DNA of 64,000 nucleotides from Agrostemma githago (GCA_958450325.1 OY288249.1:68202166-68266165), one strand, 5' to 3'. Positions 9,891 through 21,830 are shown, numbered from the stretch's first letter. Made by a program: numbers and translations. The notes: generated from the sequence alone by a model not told the origin.

Positions 9891-12610
9891 TCAAATGTCT
9901 GGCCGCGATTGGCTGTAAAATTCGGTGAAGTCAAGTCGGAAAAGGAGGAATTTCAAGTCAATGTGTTGTTGGATTGGCAGCTGAGAAATGAATCCAGTGA
10001 GCAACGACGAGTATTTATTTCCAACATCATCCAGTTCTTGGCTCATAGTGTTAAGAAATTTAATGGCGTGTTGAGTTAAGGCCTTTTTGCCCTCAGACAC
10101 CCATGACCCAGCTTCCGCAGATTTGCTACTTTTCTTTTCCCTGGATAGTTTTTTCTTGTCTTGGGGTTCAGTAGACCTGTAGACATTACAAAGAGATGAA
10201 TATATGCACAATTACTCTCTCGAAAAACAGTCACATATCTTCTTCTATAAATACTAAATGAGAAACCACACTGAAAAAGTACGGGCACGTTAATATATGA
10301 TGCACGGGATGATAGCAGAAAATATATAGATTTATACCTTGTTTGCAATTCATATATTCCTTCATAAAATCTGTCTGCTAGACTTCGGAACCTAAGTATA
10401 TGGTCAAACAAAATGAATAGAGTCTCATATAAATGTTTTGATTTCTCTCCAAGAAGGGACTTCTCAACTATTGAATGGAGATACTTGTCATGGGCAGCAA
10501 GCAGATCGTCAAGATCCTTTGCCGCTTCCATTTCATTAGAGAAATTAGACCAAGAAACCTCCAAGACTTCAAACATGATGTAGTACTGCAAATTAGAGAC
10601 AAAATGATTCATCTCATCCCAAAGAACTTGGCACCTTCGCAATGTTGAAAGCAACTTCATCTTAACTGAATCTCGCAGTTTAATAAAAGTGTGAGAACTA
10701 ATACAATTTGGCTTCATTGTTTTCCAAGCATTGATCAACGCATGCTCAACCCTTCTAAGCTTCCACAGGAAATTAAATATCCTCAGATATCCAGTCATGA
10801 CAGATTCTGTAAAAACGGTGTCCAGTGGAACTCTGGCATCATAGTCCAGTGAAAATACATCCCAACCTCTATCTCCGGTATCATGCGGCATCATCTTGAC
10901 CCTCAATCTATCCAGCACATCACGATCATCATATTGTGCATTTGAAGACCTGATAGCAGTTTCTAACAAACCGGCGAGTTTGAACGTGCTAATTGTATTA
11001 GCAGGCTCAGACAGTTCAGGCCCAACTATGTCCATAAGATACTGCACAAAATCACCCTGCCCAAGCAACAAATACCTCTTTATCGCCTGACAATGTTCTT
11101 TAAACTTATAGCGATTGTAAATGACATCCAAGAGATGCTTATCTATCCTATTAGATGCTTCAGCGACCAGTAACTCAAGAGCATTAGTTTCTCCATACCC
11201 GAGGCCACCTCTTCCAGTTGTTGTTCCAGCAGCAGCGGCAGCCTCAGTTGCAGCATCAGCCCATCCACGGTCCTCACAACACACCCTAAGGAAGTTAATC
11301 GATTTCCCAGTCCTCAAGATGTTTTGTGCGAGAGACGGTGATATGAAGGACGGGAGCATCCCGGTGTGTAATCGATACCCCTCTCTCCATAGGGACTCGG
11401 CCTTGACTGGCTGCCCAACAAGGAAAAATTCACCAAATAAATCTTCAAGTTCCCCTTCCAAGACCCAACTTCTAACCATTTCAAACAATGGTGAACAAAC
11501 TCTTCGTAAAAGACGGTTCATAAACTCATTCACCAACGGATCCCCATGTTGTGCATGCATATGAATAGCACCCGCCATAGCCCCACCCTTAAGCACCTTA
11601 CAACTATCAACCAAAACAGCCATAAGCTTCATTTTCACCACAGGTTCAGCGAACCAAACAGAAAGTCTCCGCAAAGACAGATAATTTGCTGAACTACAAG
11701 TCTCAGAAACAAGGGGAATGGGATTCATTGTTTGTGCTTCGAGGACCGCCAAAAGCTTGTAATAATCCGTAAGTTCATCCTGCAAAGCTGCACAAAATGC
11801 TTGCCCCACAGTCCCGACATCTTCAATTGCCAAACGTTCCATACTCTCGGCAATATACCCCTTAACTCTCCTAAACAGCCCACCTAACTCGCATAAGTTC
11901 CTAGTCGTGATTCTAGTAGCTCTAGGAACGCTAATCGAATCCAACAGAACATAACCATTAGCTTTTTTGTCAAACTTAATATAGCTCCCATCAATCCCCT
12001 GACAAGCATACAACACGTCCCTAACCAGAACCTCCTCGGAAACAGTACTCTCTTCCTTCAACAAGTCCAAAAACTCTCTAAACGCAATGTCCCGCATATT
12101 TTCAGGATCTGTGGATACCGTCAAAACACCACCATTCCAAGGCACTCCCTTATCGCTAGAAACAGCATTCTTCTGGCTCAACCGGGCATCAAAAATCGCC
12201 GGTAAACCACCAGAACTCATAGAATGGACCTGTTTTCTCGACAACTTACGGTCTTCCGAAATCACTCTAAGCAAGTAAAGCACAGCCCATTTATTATTTA
12301 TACTACCAGGCCCATTTTTCGAGGAAATTTTACTGTAAAGATCGGCAAATGATAGTGCTTCAGAGGACTTACCTTGAGTAACAAGGTGACGTTTAATGGA
12401 TTCTGCCATTGAAGCTTCGTCTGGAGCAATCGAGGGCGTCATTCGACTGGAAAGGATGCGAATTGCGTAGCGGAGAGATTGATTGAATCGTGTAGAATCA
12501 AATGAGGAATCATGGGTTAGGGAATTAGGGCTAGGGTTAGGGTTTTGGGGGAGTGAAATTAAGCGATGAACAAGCTCTTTAATAAGATCTAAAACCTTGT
12601 GATCTTCCAT
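9891..12610 (-). CDS. GCP3: Gamma-tubulin complex component 3 (SPC98 homologue)
   Basis: Two exons were joined: 12610-10338 and 10176-9891. Donor ACAAG|GTATAA and acceptor CTACAG|GTCTAC restore YELQTR|STEPQDK, giving 852 residues, close to the roughly 840 of plant GCP3. GCP3 pairs with GCP2 and gamma-tubulin to nucleate microtubules at the nuclear envelope and cortex. Visible landmarks: N-terminal MEDHKVLDLIKELVHRL, the grip-1 region from about residue 190 (FREFLDLLKEES, VLYACQGIDG, GLFRRVKGYI), the grip-2 region (EHCQAIKRYLLLGQGDFVQYLMD, FNFLWKLRRVEHAL, LQYYIMFEVLE) and the C-terminal QLPIQQHIDLKFLLFRLDF. Without splicing, the first exon would run on into an unrelated tail; the spliced form ends in the conserved family C-terminus. 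The start is the first Met and is followed directly by conserved sequence. The coding frame appears intact. Confidence 0.95.
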
Positions 12611-13185
12611 TTGGGAAAAGGGGGTTTTGCGAAGAACCCTCCCAAATTGATTTTGATGGAGGAGAGAAATTGAATTTGAATTTTGGGGAAATTAGGGATC
12701 CTTATTTTTTTGGTTGGTGAGACTGAGACTGGGTTTTCTTTTTTTCCTTTTTTTTTCTAAATAAAATTGTTGTTATGATAATGGGCGCGTAAAGTGATTA
12801 CTGTTCTGCCTTTTTGAAAAAGTTCACGAGGTCGGACCTCTGGATTGTGATCCTTTGGATTTTTCTTTTGCCAACGACTCTTGTTCGGTAGTTGCTCACG
12901 AGTAACGAGTCTCGTCTCAATCGGATAATCAATTTGGGGTCAAAATATGTGTCAAAATAATTTTTCTGACATTTTTTAAGAACTTTTCCAACAACTCAAA
13001 AAGTATACTACTATACATAATAGGGGTTGATTGTGGCGATGATGCAAGTGGTTGTGACTTGTGAGGTGCCAAATGACGAGTTGTATAGTCTTATGTTTGA
13101 AAACATTTTTCATTGTTGTTTGTCGTTCTTGTCATTGCGTTGTCTACTTGTCTTACATCTAGAGTCGGAACTGGTGTATATATTA
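12611..13185. other. Upstream region of GCP3
   Basis: Contains the short 5' leader of GCP3, T-rich tracts near 12700-12770 and otherwise unstructured AT-rich sequence. I see no gene; the open frame at 13027-13281 on plus has no recognisable domain and overlaps a MITE. Confidence 0.5.
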
Positions 13186-13793
13186 GGGGGTATTTGGTTG
13201 GAACTTTTGGAATGGATTGGAATGGATTCCATCCATTCTAACATTTGGTTCATCACTTTTGGATTGAAATTAGAAACTTAGGAGGTGTTTGGTTGGAGGT
13301 TTTAGGATGGATTGGAATGGATTAGACTCATTCCAACGTTTGATTGGAGCATTTAGGAATGGAGTTACAACTCCAATGGACTCCAACTCCATCTCAACCC
13401 ACTGGAATCTCATTCCCTACCCCAACCTCAAGTTTCTAACTCCATCCACCTTAATACAAACACAATCCATTCCACCCTTACCAAACAACCGTAAACAAGT
13501 ATGGCTATATATCTAACTCCAACCCTTCATGGAATCACATTCCATTCCAATCCATTTCAAGACTTCGAACCAAACGCCCCCCTTAAGGGGTTCTAATTCC
13601 ACCTTAATACCTTGGAATCCCAATCTATAGTTCCTACCTAGGATTCCAACTCCTCTCTCCTCATGCACATTTACAATTCATTCCAAGATCAAACCAAACA
13701 TATATTTAATAAGCATTGAGTTCTAACTCCGTACCTCCCTGGTTTTAGATTCCAATCCATTTCATTCCTATTGTTTGAACCAAACGACCGTAT
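13186..13793. mobile_element. Older TTTGGTT-type inverted-repeat element, nested
   Basis: The left end GGGGGTATTTGGTTGG (preceded by TTA at 13183-13185) and the right end TTGAACCAAACGACC form an imperfect inverted pair. The body is made of ATTCCA/TGGAAT words. A younger element of the same kind lies inside. The right target duplication is not recognisable, so the right boundary is approximate. Confidence 0.5.
13281..13582. mobile_element. Tourist-like (PIF/Harbinger) MITE
   Basis: This 302-bp element has inverted termini GGAGGTGTTTGGTT and AACCAAACGCCCCC, and the 3-bp duplication TTA at 13278-13280 and 13583-13585. TTA duplication and a GTTTGGTT terminus are typical of Tourist elements mobilised by PIF/Harbinger transposases. 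It sits inside the related older element at 13186-13793. Confidence 0.78.
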
Positions 13794-14590
13794 GTCGTGT
13801 CAGGACAAAAGCAAAACGAACCAAAGTTATAGTGTCAATCGGGTGGAGCTTATGATGGTCAAGTGGATTTTGTATCGGTGGAGTGAAACACTGAAACTCT
13901 TGTCGGCCGGCTTGGTCCTTTTTCGTGTTGGTTTTGGTCGTGTACGACTTTGTTTGTCACTGTTGTATACTTGTATAGATTAATCTTTATTACTCTATAG
14001 CCTTTTGTTGATCTTGTGTGTGTTGTAAACCGTCCATCTAACTATTCATTTGGTGGCCGAACTTGGGACAATTCAATTGATATTTTTGATCATTTGGCAG
14101 GGGAGTAGGGTGTTGTGCAGGTGAATGATTAAGATGATCTATGTTTGACGATTGTTTGCTCGGGCTGGGGTGAGAGCGATGGATTGAGATTCTGCCTAGT
14201 TGATGTCTTAGTTTTCGACTTTAACTATTACTATCCCCGGTCATTATTTTTCGTCCTTTTTCATGAATATATGTGAGGAGTATTTTAATGAAATAAGATA
14301 CGGAGTAAAAAATAGTGAATGAATGAAGTATTAGACTTTAGAAGACTTCTGCTTTCAAGTAGTTCGATCACACTCATTTGGTTATTGCAATTGCAGACTA
14401 AGTTGTAATCACGCATATTTCCAATAATTGTTTGAGTTTCGATTATTACTTGTAATGATATTGGTTAATTATTTCTGTTCGCCGAGATGGTTTCATCCTT
14501 ATTTATTCAGGAACACTGTTTCGCTAAAGCTAAAACTCTCGGATAAATGAAGTTGTTATAGTTACGAAACTCATGAATCTTTGATGGGTT
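13794..14590. other. Non-coding spacer
   Basis: No gene or element with clear ends. A short stretch near 14235-14310 (a CCCGGTCATTATT-like left part and ATACGGAGTA right part) resembles a decayed Stowaway copy. Confidence 0.4.
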
Positions 14591-14880
14591 GCTAAGAGTA
14601 AGATTATTGGTAGTCTTGAGGTGAGTCTTGAGAGAGCCTTGTCTCAAGACTCATGTGAGTCTTACCAATAATGTCGCAAAGTCTTGAGGAAAGTCTTAAG
14701 ATTTTTTGTAGTCTTGAGGAAGTCTTAAGATTTCTGGTAGTCTTGAGAAGATTATTGGTAGTCTTGAGGTGAGTCTTGTCTTAAGACTCACGTGGGGTCT
14801 ACCAATATTGTACCAAAATCTGAAGTTGAGTCTTGAATTTTAAAGACTCAACTTAAGACTTTTGTGGGGCCGTGACTCAT
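14590..14880. repeat. Self-complementary AGTCTTGAG-rich repeat
   Basis: The word AGTCTTGAG or its complement CTCAAGACT occurs many times in both orientations, with ATTATTGGTAG on the left and its complement-like TACCAATATTG on the right. The whole segment could fold on itself. It is probably a foldback or MITE-like element, but target duplication and exact ends are unclear. Confidence 0.55.
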
Positions 14881-15783
14881 GTTACGTATTTCTCGACATA
14901 TTATCCGATAAAGTACTCGTATTTATACAATTTTTTATTTTCAATTTGTTTTAAAGTCTCCCTTCTTTGTTTAATTGTCCGTCTATTCCAAACTTTTTTT
15001 TTTCCGTCTCGGTTATTTGTTTAACTTTTATATTATTTGTAAGACTTTTTTTAATCAAAGGTAAATAAATGAACAAGACAAAGGGAGTATAAAATCAATT
15101 AACCTCGACCCCTAATAAACTTTTTAATACAAAGTATATATTTAACTAATACTCCGTAAAACATATAATTAACCAATTTAACGTACGAAATAATTGCTTA
15201 ATTAAACACTTAATCAACTAATTTCACTTAATTACCTAATTACACACTTATTTAACAAATAAAATTACAATTTCACTTAATTGGTTAACGTAATTAAACA
15301 CTTATTTAACAAATAGAAATGCAATTAACTAATTAAACACGGAATTAACAATTTTAATGTAATCGTTATTTTGAAAATGAAAAAAACGGATGACCGTCCG
15401 GCCGCTGACGTTTTTTTTTTTTTTTTGCAAAATAACAATTACGAGTATATTTTGGTTCTAAGGGATCATAAGTCAATAACCTAAATCGATATACCTAAGG
15501 CTATGTACGAAAAAATAATATTAAAATATCGTAAATTAATATAAGCAAGGCATAATTAAAATACCATAAATCATCCGGACCTATAATATGAACGAAGTCC
15601 TTAAGATCGTCTATCCGTGTTTTTGTATGTCACATAAAAACAAACAACACTAAAATAAAACAAGTTAAAATTTTTAATTAAATTAAATTAAATAGTAAAG
15701 TAAGTAGTAATTTGTACCGAACAAGTAAATTGTAATTGTTTAATCACAAACTAAACTAAATTAATTAACTTCTTTACCAAAAA
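14881..15783. other. AT-rich spacer with Stowaway remnant
   Basis: At 14960-15089 a CTCCCTTCTTTG left part and a GACAAAGGGAGTA right part suggest a decayed MITE. At 15110-15350 runs of AATTAACTAATT words form a low-complexity AT tract. No gene is visible. Confidence 0.45.
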
Positions 15784-15925
15784 GGGTAAGGTGAGTCTGA
15801 GTAAAGTCTGACTGATAATGTATAAAGTCTGAGGTGAGTCTGAGCAATAAATAAATAATAAAAGTGAGTAGAAAGCTGAGGTGGCAGAGTTTAAGACTTT
15901 GAAAAGTCTGTCTGATAATGTTACC
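15784..15925. repeat. Small inverted-repeat element, AGGGTAA termini
   Basis: The left part AGGGTAAGGTGAGTCTGAG and the right part CTGATAATGTTACCCT share inverted AGGGTAA/TTACCCT ends and repeated GTCTGA words. It resembles the segment at 14590-14880 in layout and may be a related short MITE. Exact target duplication is not visible. Confidence 0.5.
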
Positions 15926-15951
15926 CTAAGGCCTCCTCAAGTGATTGTAAC

Positions 15952-16395
15952 TAGGGGTGTGCAAAATCTGGTCCGGACCGGAAAAATGGACCGGACCGGA
16001 CCCAGAATAAAAAGTTTCGGTCTGGTCTCAGGTTCATCATTTTGGGCGATTCAGGGTTCCGGTCCGGTCCGATCCTGACCCGGTTTTTCCCGATCCGGTC
16101 CGCTCCTGATTCAGTTTTTTCCGGTCCGGTCCTAACCCGGTTTTTTCCGGTTCGGACTGGTTTGGATCGGAAAGACCGGAATTATATTTATTTGATAAAA
16201 ATTCTGATCTAACCGGTCCGGATTTTTGGACCGGAATTTCAAAAAAAAATTGAAAATTCCGGTCCAGTCTTGGATCAGAATTTTTTCGGTCTGGTCCAGG
16301 TCCAAAATTTTTAGATTCCGGTCCGGTCCCGTTTCAAATTTTTTTTGAAAATTCTGATCCGATCCAAATCGGTCCTGGACCGGTGCACAACCCTA
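15952..16395. mobile_element. Non-autonomous hAT element with GGTCCGG-rich core
   Basis: The 444-bp element has terminal inverted repeats TAGGGGTGTGCA and TGCACAACCCTA and a perfect 8-bp direct repeat ATTGTAAC (15944-15951 and 16396-16403). Eight-bp duplications with TAGGG termini are the signature of the hAT superfamily. The core is built from many GGTCCGG, GACCGGA and CCGGTCC words in both orientations. No transposase is encoded; the frame at 15881-16078 is repeat-derived. Confidence 0.85.
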
Positions 16396-16575
16396 ATTGT
16401 AACAAGGCTCCTAACTCCTAACAATCACAAACTGTGGAAGACCACATGGGCTCCATTGACTGAGTGAATGGGCTTGTGACAACACTTGAAGGGGTTGGGG
16501 AATTGGTGGAAGAAGTCATGTGTGAGAGGTGGAAATAAATGTTTTTTTTGCCAGCAGAGTAAATTAACCTAAAAA

Positions 16576-17067
16576 TCACGATCCTCTTAGTGCAACAGAT
16601 GTTAGTCTGTGCACTTTCGAGTTTCGTGCCCTAGGTAGATAAGAAAAAGAACAATAGTGCAAGAAGGCACATTCAGTGACTATGTCTTGAACAACCGACT
16701 CTAAATCAGCAGTAGTATTGTTGATTCCTGCAATTTGTAGGATCAGATTAAGGCAATCTGACATTACTTTGATATGAAGATAACCCTTTTTATGAGTCCA
16801 GTTGATAGCTCTAAGCATAGCAATTCCTTCCGCATGAATGAGAGACTCAGAAGTAAAGGATTGACAATCTTCTTCCATCACTATATTGTCTGCTTTAATG
16901 GTCACCCATCCACCTCCAGCCTGAAAAGAAGGGATCCATCCTGCATCAACCTGCACTATGACTTGAGAGCACGGGTTGTTAAAACCCACTTGTTTGATCA
17001 CAAAAAAATCTTTCGAATTCCTGATATCAGCTCTTCGAACTTCCTTAAAGTCATCCACTCCCTTCAT
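16576..17067 (-). pseudogene. LINE RNase H domain
   Basis: A 163-residue frame holds VIVQVDAGW, the ES...HAEG block and MSDCLNLI, the acidic residue pattern of plant LINE-type RNase H (RVT_3). It ends close to the 3' end of the LINE. It is cut off from the upstream domains by frame changes. Confidence 0.85.
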
Positions 17068-17171
17068 ATTGCTGAGTTATCCAATTGAGACAAGTTCAGC
17101 TCCTTTGATGAAGAGAATTTTTGCTTCTCCGAGTAAAGACCAAGGTCTTTACATGAAGCCTCGTACCGTTT

Positions 17172-18447
17172 TCAAAAACCAATGATAGAATTACTCCATT
17201 TACCAAAAATAAAATCATTGTGGAACAACCAAATGGAGTATAGCATATTAAGGAAAATGAGGAGTCCATTATGAGGATCTTTTAACTTAGATAAATAGAC
17301 TATCCAACCCATAATCCAATCTTTGAGTGATAGGGACGAAGCAATGTCAACTCTAATCCCATCGAACAGCTTGCCCATAATCTGAAAGAGATATAACAGT
17401 CTGTAAACAGATGTTCAATTGTTTCGATCTCACCATTGTGATTGACATTTTGTATCCCTTCACAAAGAACACAATGATAAGAGCCTGTCAGTTTCCTCTT
17501 GAGTCTTTCCTTTCCAACCGACAAAGCCGAGGATAAAATTTTTCAGAGAAAAGTCTTCCAGACTTGTGGTCCTGGTAAACTCCAAATGATTTTCTTCCTG
17601 TGAAAACCGGAAAGAATTTAACACTCTGAGCCGCTCTACTTCTGTGAGATCTGAATTTTTCATCAATGAAGATTCCTTCCAAATATCCACTCTTGACATT
17701 ATAGATTTCTTCCTTATTTCTTTTCCAGATCGGAGAACAAGGGAAAAGGTGTTTTGTGATGTGAATTTCTTTAATTTTGTCACACCAATCCTGACTAAAA
17801 AGCATCTCCAATCTAGCACAGTCCCAAGAATTATTGTTGCCTACGATATCTGCCAAGGACCAAACTTCTTCTTGGTCGTTAAAGATGTTATTAATCCCTG
17901 TCTTCGGAACAGGTATACTCCCTTGCACCCATCTATCTTGAAAAATGTTTATACTATCTTTATTATCTTGACGGGTGCTTCCCAAGCTCCAATTGAGACC
18001 TTTCTCTAAAAGTTTACTGATCCAAAGGATATCTTTCCAAACTGGAGAAGATACGCTAAAAGAAGCACCTACCTTGTTCTGCATCCATTCCTTAATATAC
18101 CCGAATTTCTTTTCAAACACTCTACACAGAAGTGAGTCCTCTTTCCTCAAAAGTTTCCAAGCGAATTTGGCTAGTAATGCCCGGTTAACAAGCACAATAT
18201 TTCTAATTCCTAGCCCTTCTTCAATCTTAGGTAAAGAAAGGAATCTTGAAGCTCTCCAATGAACCGTACCACCTATTCTAGAGCCAGCCCACCAAAAATG
18301 AGCTAACAAAGAGTTAATCTTGTTAGCCACACTTACCGACATTTTGAGTACCGATAGAAAGAAACTTGAAAGGTTAGCTAAAACAGAGTGAATCAGGGTC
18401 AATTTTCCGACAGGAGATAAGAAAATCTCATTCCAAGAGGTAATCAT
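17172..18447 (-). pseudogene. LINE reverse transcriptase thumb and zinc-binding region
   Basis: In the first part (18447-17488) MITSWNEIFLSPVGKLTLI and FFLSVLKMSVSVANKIN are followed by HFWWAG, GLGIRN and NRALLAKFAWKL, the typical region after the polymerase domain of plant LINEs. Further on, EHLFTDCYISFRLW matches the zf-RVT motif. At least three frame changes occur within the segment. Confidence 0.85.
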
Positions 18448-18689
18448 GTTTCTAACTTTTTTTAAGATTAAGTTGTGAGATTTGGTTTTTTTTGTCCTCC
18501 TATGTCAGGTATGCCCAAGTAAGAACCAAGATCCTCACAAGCTTTAATATCTAAGATAAGGAGTGTTCTTTGTATAGTGCGGTTGGGACTAAAGAGGACT
18601 GAAGACTTAGCTTTGTTCAGCATTTATCCAGACAGAAGACAAAATCTTTGAATGATTCGGTAGAAATTTGCCAGGTTTTTCCATTCTCC

Positions 18690-19440
18690 TTTAAGAAAGA
18701 ATAAAGAGTCATCTGCAAAGAACAGATGAGAAATTTCAGGAGCCCTTCTCGCTAGCCTCATGCCTTGAATACCCCCTTATCAAAACCTGTGTTTAGCTTA
18801 GGTTCCTTGATAAGATTTCCGAGCAAATCACAAACAAATACGGAGAGAGTGGGTCCCCTTGTCTTAACCCACACAAGAAGGAGAAAAAAAATCTGATAGG
18901 AACATCATTGATAAGGACAGAGTATGAAACCGAAGATACAAAGTTCATGACCAAATCAACCCATTTTTTTGGGAACTGCATTAATAGAAGAGCTTCTTTC
19001 AGAAAATTCCAGCTTATACGGTCATATGCTTTACTCATGTCAGCCTTAATAGCAACAAGTCCAATCTTTCCTAACTTTTTTTCTTGATAGTTCTGATACA
19101 CTCATCAGCAATAAGAATGTTGTCAGTAATTGATCTTCCCGGGATGAAAGCATTTTGGAATTCCCCTATGATTTTTCCCATGATAGTCTTCATTCTGTTC
19201 GCCATGCATTTTGTTATAATTTTCATTACAACATTACAAAGACTAATCGGCCTGAATTGATCCACCCTCTCTGGGTTAAAAGATTTCGGAATTAAGGTAA
19301 TAAAAGTCATGTTCATTTCCTTAAGGACGAAACCAGTTCCAGTTATGGTCCTTACCGCCTCGCATACCTCCTTTTTAATCACTTTTCAGTATTTCTTAAA
19401 AAATTCTCCCGGGATCCCATTTGGACCTGGAGATTTATAG
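18690..19440 (-). pseudogene. LINE reverse transcriptase domain
   Basis: Minus-strand frames give SYKSPGPNGIPG, FITLIPKSFNPERVDQFRPI, QNAFIPGRSITDNIL, then after a frameshift near 19080 KADMSKAYDRISW and GLRQGDPLSPYLF, and the catalytic FFADD at about 18710-18730. These are the successive LINE reverse transcriptase motifs. The frameshift within the domain and later stops make it non-functional. Confidence 0.9.
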
Positions 19441-19544
19441 GATCCTAACTGGAAGACAGCTTTGCGAACTTCGTTATTGGTAAAATCTTTTAAAAGTTCT
19501 TCTCCATCCTCTTCTGTTACTCCCCGTTTCTTTAAGTTAAAATA

Positions 19545-20305
19545 AGAGCAAATTAGAAATTACTCCCTTCAAAGTTGTCTTTATTAAAATTTAATCCCTT
19601 TTAAAATATTTTTATTATTTAACAACCAAAAACTTGCAAAAGTTCAAAATTTGCTTGCATTGGTAAAATCCGACAAATTCATTAATAACTTGACCGATTT
19701 GCCCCTCAACTTACCACCACCTCACTGAACCTGTTTCCCCCCTCACTCTCTTCATTCCAATTTCCAAACCCAAAAAAAAACCCAACTATACAAAGAAACG
19801 TAAACCCTAGAAATTCGACAATCAGTCCAAAAAAAAAATTAAGCGACAATCAATCAATCCATTGCTTCCATTCATCATCTAGGTGAGTAAGTTTGTGTCA
19901 TTATTCTACAATCATCTACTTTTTGTTTTATATTTTGAAATTCGAATTTAGGGCTTTTCATCATATACGATTTTTTTGATTATATGTCCACTTTGAATGC
20001 TGATTCGTCGTTTTTTATGATTTTTATTGCAAGTTTTAATTGCAGAAGTGACAACCACATCGAAAAAGACATTTACCGTATTAAAGGGATAAAAAAGGAT
20101 AAAAAAGAGGGAGGGGTAGTTTGGGTTTTAAAAGGATAAAAAAGGGTACAAAATTCAATTTCACCGGAATGTCATGCCGGAAATTACAATTGCAAGCAAA
20201 TTTTGAAATTTTGCAAGTTTTTGGCCGTTAAATAATAAAAATATTTTAAAAGGGAGTAAATTTTAATAAAGACAACTTTGAAGGGAGTAATTTCTAATTT
20301 GCTCT
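19545..20305. mobile_element. 761-bp long-TIR DNA element inside the LINE
   Basis: Terminal inverted repeats of about 118 bp, with only a few mismatches, begin AGAGCAAATTAGAAATTACT and are flanked by the 4-bp repeat AATA (19541-19544 and 20306-20309). Excising it restores the LINE frame FDY|FNLKKR exactly. The interior is not repetitive: it holds a pyrimidine-rich leader with AAACCCTAG and a possible intron (GGTGAGTAAG donor at 19883, TTAATTGCAG acceptor ending 20045). Long TIRs suggest a Mutator-like element, but the duplication is 4 bp and not 9 bp, so the superfamily is open. Confidence 0.8.
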
Positions 20306-20519
20306 AATAATCAAATTTCTGGGCATAAAAATCTTCAAAAGGCACCGGCATCTTCCCTACTTGAAAGATAGAGTAAAAATATTCTTGAAATTCTGTCTTA
20401 ATTTGGTCTGGCTCTTGAGTCCAATCTCCGTTCTGTTTCCTCACACAGTAAATAAAGTTCTTTCCACTTCTTCCTTTAATTCTGTTGAAGAAATATCTAG
20501 TACCACTACTAAAAACAGT

Positions 20520-21390
20520 GGAAATAGCGTCGGATAGATTGCGTCGGATTTTCAATCCGACGCAACTGGCGTAACTGTGTTGTATTGCGTCGGCTAATCC
20601 GATGCAATAATATTGCGTGGGACTAGCCGACTCCATGATATAGGCGCCAATAATTTTGGGTTGGCGCCACTATGTCAAAGGATTTGCGTGGGATTAGCCG
20701 ACGCAATCAGACGCAATGTTAAATTTTGCGTCGGCTAATCCGATGCAGCCTGCGTCAAAATAAAAAAAATTAGTCAACAGAATTAATAGCTTTGCATCGG
20801 ATTAGCCGACGCAATTTTGATTGCGTCGGCTAATCCGATGCAGAGTGTGTCAAAATTTAAAAACTTTAGTCAACAGAATTAATAGCGTTGCATCGGATTA
20901 GCCGACGCAACTTTTAATATTGCGTCTGATTGCGTCGGCTAATCCGATGCAGCCTGCGTCAAAATAAAAAAAATTAGTCAACATAATTCTTTGCATCGGA
21001 TTAGCCGACGCAACTTTTAATATTGCGTCTGATTGCGTCGGCTAATCCGATGCAAAGTGTGTCAAAATTTAAAAACTTTAGTCAACAAAATTAATAGCTT
21101 TGCATCGGATTAGCCGACGCAATGTTTAATATTGCGTCTAATTGCGTCGGCTAATCCGATGCAACATGTGTTTAAATAAAAAAAAACCAGAATTAAATGT
21201 TTTGCATCGGATTAGCCGACGCAGACTTGAATATTGCGTTGGTCTGCGTCGGTTAATCCCACGCAACGTTTTTAATAAAAAAAAAATTATCGAGGTCTGC
21301 ATCGGAATAGCCGACGCAAACTTGAAATCTGCGTCGGTTTGCGTCGGCTATTCCGATGCAGCACCTGTTAATATAAAAAAAAAATATCGC
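20520..21390. repeat. Left subterminal repeat block of the CACTA element
   Basis: About a dozen copies of TTGCGTCGGCTAATCCGATG or its complement, many paired as facing inverted repeats separated by roughly 10-60 bp. Such subterminal arrays are the binding sites of TNPA in En/Spm. A matching block lies at the other end. Confidence 0.88.
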
Positions 21391-21399
21391 GATTTATGT

Positions 21400-21830
21400 T
21401 CAGAACATAAACCGCTCCCCCCAACTCCCCAAAAAGGCGACGACGAAGAAGACGTCGACGGCAAACGACAACCACACCGGCGACTCCGGCGACCCCCGTC
21501 CTACCCAGATCCGGCACCATCACCTTGTTCGATCCCCAAAAAAAACCGAAACCCTAAGTCCCAGAAACCCAGATCCGGCGAACCCTGCCGGCGGCGACCC
21601 TAAATCCGGCGAATGATAGCCTGAACCCCCGACAGACTTCGCCGGCGCACCCCCACCCCCACCCCCACGCGCGACGATTTTCCCGGCGAACCCCCCCCCC
21701 CCCCCCCCACGCGCGACCCTGCCGGCGTACCGGAAACCGGCGAAGGCTTCCCCGACCCCCCGGCGTACTCTAACCCGACCCATCCCCGAAAAACCCTAAC
21801 CCGACCCCCCAAATCTCAGGTATGTTGCTT
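21400..21830 (+). other. GC-rich probable leader exon of the CACTA element
   Basis: This stretch is strikingly C- and G-rich compared with the AT-rich surroundings, contains an uninterrupted run of about 18 C near 21690-21710, and ends in CTCAG|GTATGTTG, a good splice donor. By position it is probably the 5' untranslated exon of the internal genes. The open frames through it on both strands are low-complexity and not called. Confidence 0.45.

Noticed and set aside
11121..11564. 147-residue plus-strand frame
   Set aside because: Antisense shadow of the GCP3 coding exon.
16774..17185. Plus-strand frames over the LINE RNase H
   Set aside because: Shadows of the minus-strand RNase H frame.
21142..21812. 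Arg/Pro-rich and Gly-rich frames on both strands
   Set aside because: Low-complexity translations of subterminal repeats and the C-rich leader; no conserved domain.
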